This document shows positions 1-6,685 of a stretch of DNA of 6,843 bases, piece after piece. How positions within the stretch are numbered: the stretch's first letter is position 1; every line of letters starts with the position of its first letter. The stretch spans positions 1 through 6,843 of the forward strand of contig JAKLFN010000111.1 of assembly GCA_022711195.1 (NCBI GenBank), read 5' to 3'. Origin of the DNA: Bacteroidota bacterium. GTDB lineage: Bacteria; Bacteroidota; Bacteroidia; Bacteroidales; VadinHA17. The notes under the pieces are model-generated. The model ran no database searches. It was not told where the DNA came from and saw only the letters and a program-made list of their open reading frames with translations. A program made the position numbers and the translations under genes.

Positions 1-386
1 TCTTAACCGGGCAATCCTCTGATCCACTCGTTAGCAAATGTGTGATGAATACCGGCGCTGATGCTAAATACCTTAAAGACTTCCGGATACAGCTTTCCAA
101 AGCCCCATCGGCAGGGGAAATGAGGTACAAAACTCAGATGTCGCTCTGGAAAAATACAAAATACAAATTCTCAATGTGCACAGCCGACGATTCACCCGGA
201 GAACTTATTCTTACACTTAAGAACGATGCAAACCAGGTTGTGCTTTCATCATTCGACTCAAAAACAGGAAAAACATATAAGTCGATAGAATTTACCTGCA
301 ACAGAAGCGGAATCTATCAGCTTAATTACGATTTCAAGGACGGTCAGCAGGGATCAGGCGTAGGTGTCGTTTCGATGGTCAAATAG
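1..386 (+). CDS. Small secreted protein of unknown function, 5'-truncated by window edge
   Basis: The reading frame is open from the left edge (first full codon at 3) to a TAG at 384-386, giving 127 visible residues, so the real start lies outside the window. An in-frame GTG at 42 is internal and should not be taken as the start. The visible part begins LTGQSSDPLVSKCVMNTG. The Q after LTG fits the Bacteroidota pattern in which signal peptidase I leaves glutamine at the mature N terminus, so I infer that the missing part is a signal peptide and that the protein is exported. The rest is polar, about 120 residues, with alternating strand-like segments (KYKFSMC, GELILTL, IEFTCN, GIYQLNYDF), suggesting a small beta-sandwich. 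Three cysteines (visible residues 13 and those in KFSMC and FTC) could form a disulfide. I do not recognise a named family or function. The 3' end overlaps the convergent downstream gene by 8 bp. Confidence 0.8.
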   Translation, partial: LTGQSSDPLVSKCVMNTGADAKYLKDFRIQLSKAPSAGEMRYKTQMSLWKNTKYKFSMCTADDSPGELILTLKNDANQVVLSSFDSKTGKTYKSIEFTCNRSGIYQLNYDFKDGQQGSGVGVVSMVK

Positions 387-1383
387 TTATTCCTGCCAGG
401 AAAAAAATCTGTATTACAGCAACCGACAGAAAAAAAACTGAGAAAATTATCTCGGGAACCAGCTTCCTCTTTATAAACACAAAGTAATGTGCAATGAGAT
501 AGCTTGCAGGGAGAGCCGATATCCATATTATCTCAACAGAAACTGAAGGGAGAATAAAATATAGTACAAGGGAGACAACTAAAATCCATGTAAGGATACC
601 GAATGTCTTTCGGGCTTTAATCTTTTTTGTATTCATCCTTCCGAAAAGAAATACAATAGAAATAAGCAGCAGCAGGGCGGCTATTATTACTGAAGCCGTC
701 GTAACCCTTGTAAAATCGTAAACAACAGAGTAACCGAACAGGTTCTCACCAATATCATGAAGAAAAAGAACGGGATCTTTTCCTGCGACATAAAGTATCC
801 CGGCTGTCAGCAAGAAAGGAGTAATAAGGCCGACCAGGGCAAGAAAGATCTCTTTTATGATCATTGTCCTGATCATGGCAATACTGATTATCAGAATAAT
901 TCCCAGCCATATCATGTTCGCATAAAAAAGCGAAGCTGTCCCGATAAGTATTCCGGCATCAAAAAAATTATATGCAATATCCTGCTTCCTGTAGGAATCC
1001 ATAATACGTATCAAAGCGAGCATAAAAAGCACAGCAGCCGGGAGAACAGGATTAAGCACCTGGTATTCGGGAAAGAGTGAGGTAAACAAAAGAAATATTA
1101 CTGCAGGAAGGAATGTTCTTTCATTAATAAAAAAGATCGTGGTATTGAAATGAACTATCAGTAACAGCATCACGCCAAGAACAGCAAATGAAAACAAAAC
1201 TCCGGGCAGGGCATGTTCCCCCATAAGCATTTTAAGCAGGAAATAGAGGGGCATTGGCCGGGTTTCATAAATGGCAGGAGGTGGAAGCTTAGGATCAGTA
1301 AAGGCGCTGAGCCATAGCACAACAAGAGTAATAACTATAAGCAATATAGTTCCCGGGCCTGTTCCTTTAAATATCCTTAGCAT
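379..1383 (-). CDS. Polytopic membrane protein, DUF6427-like
   Basis: This 334-residue protein is almost entirely hydrophobic, with roughly ten to twelve membrane segments. The first spans about residues 12-28 and the last about 311-333, with short basic loops such as the MNTKKIKARK stretch near residue 250. Length, composition and an N terminus starting MLRIFKGTGPG match what I recall of DUF6427 proteins, a Bacteroidota inner-membrane family without assigned function. I see no catalytic motif. Its ATG lies two bases after the purD stop, and no Shine-Dalgarno is visible, so it is probably translated by coupling from the purD message. From memory, DUF6427 genes often neighbour purD and uracil phosphoribosyltransferase in Bacteroidota. 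A link to purine or nucleobase metabolism would rest on that context alone. The stop codon lies inside the end of the convergent left-edge gene. The reading frame is very secure, the family name less so, and the function is unknown. Confidence 0.85.
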   Translation of the reverse strand: MLRIFKGTGPGTILLIVITLVVLWLSAFTDPKLPPPAIYETRPMPLYFLLKMLMGEHALPGVLFSFAVLGVMLLLIVHFNTTIFFINERTFLPAVIFLLFTSLFPEYQVLNPVLPAAVLFMLALIRIMDSYRKQDIAYNFFDAGILIGTASLFYANMIWLGIILIISIAMIRTMIIKEIFLALVGLITPFLLTAGILYVAGKDPVLFLHDIGENLFGYSVVYDFTRVTTASVIIAALLLLISIVFLFGRMNTKKIKARKTFGILTWILVVSLVLYFILPSVSVEIIWISALPASYLIAHYFVFIKRKLVPEIIFSVFFLSVAVIQIFFLAGITI

Positions 1384-1385
1384 TA

Positions 1386-2657
1386 CTATTTCAGGTCAAA
1401 ACCAATATCAGGTCGGAAAAACATCTTCTCAAAAGAAATTTTACCTGCGTTCTTATAACATCCCTCAAGGGCTTCATTTATACCGGAGCCCCATGAACTG
1501 ACAGCCATGACCCGGCCACCGGCGGTCACTACACCATTTTCTGACAATCGTGTACCGGCATGGAACACAACACAATCGCTGGTACTGTCGAGTCCCCTTA
1601 TTAATTTGTTTTTTTCATAACTGCCCGGGTATCCTCCCGAGGCAAGCATTACAGTAGTCACAAACCTTTCGTCAGTCTCAATTTCTCTGTCTGCAAGGTT
1701 TCCCTGTGCCACCCCTTCGAGGAGATCGAAGAAATCTGATTTGATCCGTGGTATAATTACTTCGGATTCGGGGTCGCCCAGACGCGCATTGTACTCTATA
1801 ACAAAAGGATCGCCTTCAACATTAATGAGTCCGAAAAAGATAAAACCCTTGTATTTAATCCCATCGGAGGCAAGGCCTTTTACGGTCGGGTCGATAATCC
1901 TGGTGACAACCTTATCCATAAACTCTTTCCCGGCAAAAGGGACCGGAGATACTGCTCCCATTCCGCCGGTATTAAGGCCGGTATCCCCTGCTCCGGCTCT
2001 TTTATAATCCTTGGCCGATGGCAGCAGCTTATATGAATGACCGTCGGTAATAATAAAAGCTGACATCTCAATCCCTCTGAGAAACTGTTCTATAACTACC
2101 CTGCTGCCTGCATTGCCGAATTTTCCTCCAAGCATCGATTTCAACTCCGCAAAAGCATCTTTTATATCATCAAGAATAACTACACCCTTGCCTGCCGCAA
2201 GACCATCGGCTTTTATTACGTAGGGAGGCTTCAACGATTTCAGGAAATCCCATGCTTCATCGGCAGTGGCGCTGTCAAAGCTTCTGTATGCTGCCGTTGG
2301 AATATTGTGCCGGGTAAGAAATGCCTTTGCGAAATCCTTGCTTCCCTCGAGCATTGCAGCCCTGGCATCGGGACCTATTACCGGCACATTACTGACAGAT
2401 CTGTCGGAAAGAAAGAAATCTGATATACCGGCCACCAGGGGAGCTTCCGGCCCGACAATGACCATTCTTATATCATGTTCGATGACCGCCTCCCTTACAG
2501 CGCGAAAATCGGTCGGCTCAATTTCCAGGTTAATGCCGTGTGCCAGCGTGCCGGCATTGCCGGGGGCGATAAATATTCTTTTTACTTTTTTGCTCTGGGA
2601 AAGCTTCCAGGCTAAAGCGTGCTCTCTGCCTCCGGAACCTAGTATCAGGATATTCAT
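1386..2657 (-). CDS. purD: Phosphoribosylamine-glycine ligase (GAR synthetase)
   Basis: This cytosolic enzyme joins glycine to 5-phosphoribosylamine using ATP, the second step of de novo purine synthesis. At 423 residues it has the usual single-domain-set bacterial length. Visible signatures are the N-terminal GSGGREHAL (7-15), GPEAPL (69-74), the ATP-grasp segment KADGLAAGKGV (149-159), EQFLRGIEMS (190-199), LNTGGMGAVSP (228-238), the metal-binding EYNARLGDPE (288-297, with E288 and N290 as expected Mg ligands), SGGYP (340-344) and the C-terminal TAGGRV (378-383). None of the expected motifs is missing, so it should be active. The ATG at 2657 is the only sensible start because GSGGREHAL must lie close to the N terminus. 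No Shine-Dalgarno is visible. A promoter candidate lies just upstream, and a DUF6427-like membrane protein follows two bases downstream. Confidence 0.98.
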   Translation of the reverse strand: MNILILGSGGREHALAWKLSQSKKVKRIFIAPGNAGTLAHGINLEIEPTDFRAVREAVIEHDIRMVIVGPEAPLVAGISDFFLSDRSVSNVPVIGPDARAAMLEGSKDFAKAFLTRHNIPTAAYRSFDSATADEAWDFLKSLKPPYVIKADGLAAGKGVVILDDIKDAFAELKSMLGGKFGNAGSRVVIEQFLRGIEMSAFIITDGHSYKLLPSAKDYKRAGAGDTGLNTGGMGAVSPVPFAGKEFMDKVVTRIIDPTVKGLASDGIKYKGFIFFGLINVEGDPFVIEYNARLGDPESEVIIPRIKSDFFDLLEGVAQGNLADREIETDERFVTTVMLASGGYPGSYEKNKLIRGLDSTSDCVVFHAGTRLSENGVVTAGGRVMAVSSWGSGINEALEGCYKNAGKISFEKMFFRPDIGFDLK

Positions 2658-2733
2658 TTTTTATTTTTAACTGCTATTCAAATGTAACACTTCAAACTGA
2701 AATGCAAAACCCAAAATTTAATCGTTACGAATA
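2658..2733 (-). promoter_or_regulatory. Candidate Bacteroidota-type promoter for purD
   Basis: Read on the minus strand, TACATTTG (2679-2686) matches the Bacteroidota -7 consensus TAnnTTTG perfectly. Eighteen bases upstream lies TTTTG (2705-2709), a reasonable -33 box, slightly closer than the usual 19-21 spacing; a second TTTTG (2712-2716) is too far. Transcription would start near 2672, leaving an AT-rich leader of about 15 nt before the purD ATG. This is motif evidence only. The promoter sits downstream of a terminator-like hairpin, so purD and the gene after it would form a transcription unit separate from the deacetylase. Confidence 0.55.
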
Positions 2734-2783
2734 GGAAAAACGAAAAGGATGCAAAGAAATCAGAATTATTATTCTCTGCAGCC
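2734..2783 (-). terminator. Terminator-like hairpin behind the deacetylase gene
   Basis: On the minus strand the arm GGCTGCAGAGAA (2772-2783) pairs with TTCTTTGCATCC (2747-2758) across a 13-nt AT-rich loop. This gives ten Watson-Crick pairs, one G-U and one mismatch. It is followed at once by TTTTCGTTTTT (2736-2746), an interrupted U-run. The geometry and position, about 70 bases after the deacetylase stop and before the purD promoter candidate, fit an intrinsic terminator. The stem is imperfect, so strength is uncertain. One arm is part of the GCARAG repeat described separately. Confidence 0.45.
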
Positions 2784-2845
2784 TCTGCGTGCTTTTTCCG
2801 GCGAAGTGTTAACGGAGGAGGACTTTGCTCCCTTTGCGGTTTAAC
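2747..2845 (-). repeat. Degenerate GCARAG-unit intergenic repeat
   Basis: Read on the minus strand, the gap starts eight bases after the deacetylase stop with AACCGCAAAGGGAGCAAAG (2825-2843). After about 35 unrelated bases come ACGCAGAGGCTGCAGAGAA (2772-2790), and then an inverted copy that reads GGATGCAAAGAA on the plus strand (2747-2758). The units GCAAAG and GCAGAG recur with a 9-base period inside each pair. From memory, arrays of the type ACCGCAAAGGACGCAAAG or ACGCAGAGAACGCAGAG are scattered between genes in many Bacteroidota and other environmental bacteria. This looks like a decayed copy. It holds no plausible gene. Confidence 0.55.
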
Positions 2846-2850
2846 AGTTT

Positions 2851-3456
2851 TTAAAAAATTGTGCTGAATATAAAACCTTTAGCCAGCGATTCTTCAAGGA
2901 AATCTTTTAAGAAAGTTCTGGAAGTTGAATCTGGCGTATCATGGAGAACAATAATAGATCCGTTTCTAATTCTCTTATTAAGTATTGCCAAAGATCTTTC
3001 AGCACCAAGGCTCCTATCAAAATCGTAAACCATCAGATCCCAGAATATTATCCTGTATTTTTGTTTCAGCCTGGTGTACTGACGCAAACCGATCCTTCCA
3101 TAAGGGGGCCGGAAAAGTACCGTCGAAGTTACTGCTGAAGCTTTATCCGTATCCTCGCAATAACGTTTCAATGGCGTTATCCAGCCGTTTAAATGCGAAT
3201 AACCATGGTTCCCGACTGAATGGCCCCTGGTGATTATCTCATTCATGAGTTCCGGAAAATCTTCTGCTGCTTTCCCTGAGCAGAAAAAAAGAGCCTTGAT
3301 TCCGGCTGAATCAAGGATGTCGAGCAGCTGAGGCGTCGAATCCGGATGCGGACCGTCATCAAAGGTAAGGCAGAGCCTCTTCTCATCGGTTTTAATCCGG
3401 AAAACTGCTTCCGGGAAGAGCCACCGGGCAAGTGCAGGAGGCCTGTAAAAACGCAT
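2851..3456 (-). CDS. Polysaccharide deacetylase family protein (NodB domain)
   Basis: This is a carbohydrate esterase 4 type enzyme, which removes N- or O-acetyl groups from a glycan using a divalent metal. All five NodB motifs are visible: TFDDGP (31-36; D33 expected base, D34 metal ligand), HSVGNHGYSH (79-88; H84 and H88 metal ligands), RPPYG (116-120), a WDLMVYDFD segment (139-147) and LHD (171-173, catalytic-histidine motif). The protein is 201 residues, essentially the bare catalytic domain. It has no clear signal peptide, although residues 8-21 are moderately hydrophobic, so location is uncertain. The ATG comes one base after the stop of the large DUF2723 gene (minus strand reads TAGTATG), implying translational coupling. 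The substrate cannot be read from sequence: peptidoglycan, a surface polysaccharide or a glycan made by its partner are all possible. Confidence 0.93.
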   Translation of the reverse strand: MRFYRPPALARWLFPEAVFRIKTDEKRLCLTFDDGPHPDSTPQLLDILDSAGIKALFFCSGKAAEDFPELMNEIITRGHSVGNHGYSHLNGWITPLKRYCEDTDKASAVTSTVLFRPPYGRIGLRQYTRLKQKYRIIFWDLMVYDFDRSLGAERSLAILNKRIRNGSIIVLHDTPDSTSRTFLKDFLEESLAKGFIFSTIF

Positions 3457-3457
3457 A

Positions 3458-6400
3458 CTATCTGTTTCGCGGATAAAACTTGCTGTAGTAATCTGACACT
3501 ACCGGTTCAACCAGTGTTTTAAGTGCAGGCAGGCTAAGTTCATCCGAGAGGTAATATATATCCAGCAGCGACTGCATGTTTATCGCTATCTCTGTGTCAA
3601 GATCAAACCTTTCATTTGCCCTGAGGCTGGCTACATATTCGAGGTGGTCTTTGGCATAGCCTACTATACTGGTAAGCAATTTCTCTCCTTCTTCTTTCTG
3701 ACCTGCCCTGATCAGCATCCCTGCGGGACCAATAGAGAAATAATCATGAGGGAGTTTGTCTTCCGGTACAAGCTCAAGGCCGCGATGAAGCGCTGCAACA
3801 GCTTTCGTCGTGTCGCCTGCATCAAGCAGGGCACCGGCCAGGTTTCCAAACAGACGCCTGAAATTATTGAACATCCTGCGGTTGTTTTCATCAAGGTAAA
3901 CAGACGGATCAGAGGCATTTCCCCATTTGAATTTGTTCATCATGTTATCGTACATCGTAAATGGGTCGATCATTCCGTATTCACCAGGATCGGAATTATC
4001 TGTTTTTACAGGTACGATCCTGTAGGCCATCCCTTCCTGTATAAAGTATTTTTCAAGTCCCTTGTACTGGCTGCTTGGAACAGTGGTTGAAATATAAACA
4101 GGCCGTTTCCAGTCGTTATTGGCTATCAGGTCCATAATTGCCAGATCGCCTTTCAATGCATCTGATTCGGTATATTCCCATGTCATCGGAGAGACGATCC
4201 TGTCCTTAAAATACTCTTTTACAGTTCCGTTCGACAGGACAAGGGTTGAGTCAACATCTATCAGCAGTTTGTTTGTCGGCAGGTAATTTACATAATCGCC
4301 CCTTCCTGTAAAGTCGATCTGAAATTTCCTGTCGTCGAGACCGAGAAACCTGACCACGGTTTTTATGTTTTGCGGCTTATCGACAGTGTTGTTTACCGGC
4401 ATCTGGACCCTTATACCCTCAATATATTTCTCTGGTGGCAGTGAAATTGGCAGCGGATCGGATTCAAAAGCTTTCTGCCTCATCATATCAATATACCAGC
4501 CTGCCTGTATATAGCTCAGGTTTGCAACTCTTACATCTGACCTGATACGTTCCACATCCTGTACATACCATACCGGGAAAGAGTCATTGTCGCCATAAGT
4601 GAAAAGTATGCTGTTCGGGGCACATGATTCGAGATAATTTGCACCAATGTCGCGTGCTGTATAACGGTCCGACCGGTCATGATCGTCCCAGTTTTGTGAA
4701 GCCATCAGAACCGGGCCTGCAGCCAGCAGCAGAACGAGCGTTACAGCTGCAGAGGTCTTTTCGCCTGCAGCTTTTTTGAGCAGGTCGTACAGGTACATAA
4801 AACCTATACCTATCCATATCGCGAAAGCGTAAAATGAGCCTGCATATGCATAATCACGTTCACGAGGCTGGTTGGGATACTGGTTAAGATAAAGGATTAT
4901 AGCGAAACCTGTCATAATGAAGAAAGCCAGAACCAGCAGGAAGCCGTTCCTGTCTTTCCTGTACTGCCACACCATTCCCAGGATGCCTATGATGAGCGGC
5001 AGAAGGTAATATGTGTTCCTTGCAGGGTTTTTCTTAAGATCCTCCGGAATGTTATCCTGGTCGCCGAGTCTCATCTCGTCAAGGAATTTGATCCCGCTGA
5101 TCCAGTTGCCATGTATCTGGTTTCCATTTCCCTGGATATCGTTCTGCCTCCCGGCGAAGTTCCACATAAAGTAGCGGAAATACATGAATCCAGTCTGGTA
5201 GCGGAAAAAGAACCTCAGATTTTCCCCGAAAGTGGGGCACACAATCGTCTCCTTGCCCGAAGGGGTTGTTGCAGTATATTTTCTTCCCTTAACACGGCCC
5301 CAGTATTCATAAGATGGCTTATGCTGAGGTTCAGGACTGTACATCCTGGGGAAGATAGTTGTAAAATTCTCATTATAGATATAATCAGGCTTATAATAAG
5401 GTTCATATTTCCCGTTAACCTTGTTATAGCCTCCGACAATATTCTTTACATCAACAGCCGGTGCGCTGTAATATGGTCCGCTGAACTTCGGAGAACTGCC
5501 ATACTGCTGCATATTGATATAATATGACAGTGAGAATATATCGGAAGGATTATTCTGGTTCATAGGAGGCCTTGCCGATGACCTGATCATAATCATGGCA
5601 TAGGAAGAATATCCGATCATGATAACGGTAAAGCAAGTGAAAATATAATTCATCACCACTTTATTCTTCTTAAGAGTCAGCCTGATACCGAATACCAGTC
5701 CGGCAGTTACCGATATCACAAATATGAAAAGGCCTGTGTTGTAAGGCAGACCGGCCACATTAACGAAAAAGAGTTCAAACCAGCCGGCTACCTTAGGAAC
5801 GCCGGGAATGACGATGAACACCATCGTTCCAAGCAGCAGCAGTGAAACCGCCAGGGTATAAAGTATTCCCTTCCCGGTAACCTCATATTTCCTGAAGTAG
5901 AATACAAAAACCAGCACCGGGATGACCAGCAGGTTGAGCCGGTGAACACCCAGGCCCAGCCCCATAATATAAGCAATCAGTATAATCCATCTTCCCGAAC
6001 GCGTATCATCGGCCTCTTCTTCCCATTTCAGCATGGCCCAGAAAACAAGTCCGAGGATAAGCGACGAAAGAGAATAGAGCTCTCCTTCTACTGCAGAAAA
6101 CCAGAATGTGTCGGAGAATGTATAAGCCAGTGAGCCGATGATTCCGCTGCCGATTATTGCAGGAATATGCCTGGCGTCAAGGTTTGCGGTGCGGGTAAAG
6201 ACCCTTCTGACAAGATGGGTTATCGTCCAGAAAAGAAACAGTATGGTGAATGCGCTGCATAGTGCAGAAAACATGTTTACCATCATTGCAACCTTTGATG
6301 CATCACCAAAGGAGAAAAGTGTGGCAATTCTCCCGAGCATCAGGAAGAGGGGTGCTCCCGGAGGGTGCCCGACCTGCAGACCGTATGCCGAAAGAATGAA

Positions 6401-6526
6401 CTCGCCGCAGTCCCAGAAACTTACGGTTGGCTCAACAGTCATCATATATACAATTGCCGACAACAGAAATACGAACCATCCTGTAATATTATTCCAGCGG
6501 CGATAAGAAGCCCATACTGAATTCAT
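3458..6526 (-). CDS. DUF2723/TMEM260-family membrane protein, probable GT-C glycosyltransferase
   Basis: The protein is 1022 residues in three parts. Residues 1-330 contain many membrane helices with the family signature WDCGEF (38-43), HPPGAP (54-59), AVEGELYSLSSL (145-156), GVHRLNLL (193-200) and a loop with RPPMNQNNP (319-327). After a large extracytoplasmic loop (about 335-445), further helices surround QPRERDYAYAG (553-562). From about 612 onward the chain is soluble and probably periplasmic. It carries YGDNDSFPVWY (644-654) and ends in TPR-like helical repeats (about 892-961). The acidic residues D39 and E42 in the first loop are where GT-C enzymes usually place their catalytic acid (inference). 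Human TMEM260, in the same family, is a protein O-mannosyltransferase (CAZy GT117), so transfer of a sugar from a lipid carrier to a protein or glycan is likely; donor and acceptor are unknown. The start gives a correct N-terminal helix (14-31). No Shine-Dalgarno is visible. A NodB deacetylase follows after one base. Confidence 0.92.
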   Translation of the reverse strand: MNSVWASYRRWNNITGWFVFLLSAIVYMMTVEPTVSFWDCGEFILSAYGLQVGHPPGAPLFLMLGRIATLFSFGDASKVAMMVNMFSALCSAFTILFLFWTITHLVRRVFTRTANLDARHIPAIIGSGIIGSLAYTFSDTFWFSAVEGELYSLSSLILGLVFWAMLKWEEEADDTRSGRWIILIAYIMGLGLGVHRLNLLVIPVLVFVFYFRKYEVTGKGILYTLAVSLLLLGTMVFIVIPGVPKVAGWFELFFVNVAGLPYNTGLFIFVISVTAGLVFGIRLTLKKNKVVMNYIFTCFTVIMIGYSSYAMIMIRSSARPPMNQNNPSDIFSLSYYINMQQYGSSPKFSGPYYSAPAVDVKNIVGGYNKVNGKYEPYYKPDYIYNENFTTIFPRMYSPEPQHKPSYEYWGRVKGRKYTATTPSGKETIVCPTFGENLRFFFRYQTGFMYFRYFMWNFAGRQNDIQGNGNQIHGNWISGIKFLDEMRLGDQDNIPEDLKKNPARNTYYLLPLIIGILGMVWQYRKDRNGFLLVLAFFIMTGFAIILYLNQYPNQPRERDYAYAGSFYAFAIWIGIGFMYLYDLLKKAAGEKTSAAVTLVLLLAAGPVLMASQNWDDHDRSDRYTARDIGANYLESCAPNSILFTYGDNDSFPVWYVQDVERIRSDVRVANLSYIQAGWYIDMMRQKAFESDPLPISLPPEKYIEGIRVQMPVNNTVDKPQNIKTVVRFLGLDDRKFQIDFTGRGDYVNYLPTNKLLIDVDSTLVLSNGTVKEYFKDRIVSPMTWEYTESDALKGDLAIMDLIANNDWKRPVYISTTVPSSQYKGLEKYFIQEGMAYRIVPVKTDNSDPGEYGMIDPFTMYDNMMNKFKWGNASDPSVYLDENNRRMFNNFRRLFGNLAGALLDAGDTTKAVAALHRGLELVPEDKLPHDYFSIGPAGMLIRAGQKEEGEKLLTSIVGYAKDHLEYVASLRANERFDLDTEIAINMQSLLDIYYLSDELSLPALKTLVEPVVSDYYSKFYPRNR

Positions 6527-6618
6527 GGTGTAGTTTTTTACAATGAAGAAGCAAAGAACGTAAAAAAAATTTATAAGAACTTTACAGGCGCTTAATTTAA
6601 CAACACTTTAACTTGACA
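6527..6618. other. Short AT-rich intergenic leader upstream of the DUF2723 gene
   Basis: This gap must contain the promoter of the DUF2723-deacetylase unit if the unit is not read through from the glycosylase gene. On the minus strand TAAATTTT (6566-6573) is one base away from the -7 consensus TAnnTTTG, but I see no TTG at the right spacing, so I do not call it a promoter. An A/T-run (6561-6572) and the absence of a Shine-Dalgarno before the ATG are the only other features. No ORF of note. Confidence 0.4.
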
Positions 6619-6685
6619 GCCCCCCATCGCCCTGAATGGGGCTGATTCCAGTACCTTTTAGGCCCCTTTCAGGGGGTCGGGAGGC
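6619..6685. repeat. GC-rich imperfect inverted repeat at the 3' end of the glycosylase gene
   Basis: Two 24-base arms, 6619-6642 and 6662-6685, are reverse complements at 19 of 24 positions and are separated by 19 bases. Each arm also has its own small palindrome (GCCCTGAATGGGGC in the left arm; CCCCTGAAAGGGG in the right arm read on the minus strand). The outer ends are runs of C on one side and G on the other (GCCCCCC / GGGAGGC). It resembles the dispersed GCCCCC...GGGGGC intergenic elements that I recall from many Bacteroidota genomes. It stands out by base composition from the AT-rich surroundings. It is unlikely to be an intrinsic terminator for the minus-strand gene because no U-run follows. 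Confidence 0.65.

Noticed and set aside
42..386. GTG at 42 as the start of the left-edge gene
   Set aside because: The frame is open to the window edge, and the upstream residues (LTGQSSDPLVSKC) look like the end of a signal peptide and the start of the mature protein, so the gene begins outside the window.
390..410. Short hairpin TTCCT-GCC-AGGAA followed by seven A's
   Set aside because: Five-base stem inside the DUF6427-like coding region. On the plus strand it is followed by A's, not T's, and on the minus strand the T-run precedes the stem, so it does not fit a terminator for either gene.
660..690. CAG-triplet runs (here, and near 4718 and 5833)
   Set aside because: They are the complement of CTG leucine codons in membrane helices and not a tandem repeat.
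5111..5527. Plus-strand ORF of 138 codons opposite the DUF2723 gene
   Set aside because: It lies wholly antisense to a well-supported family member, has no recognisable domain, and shows the odd composition of a shadow frame. The same applies to the antisense frames at 757-1080, 2266-2670, 3644-4090 and 6138-6506.
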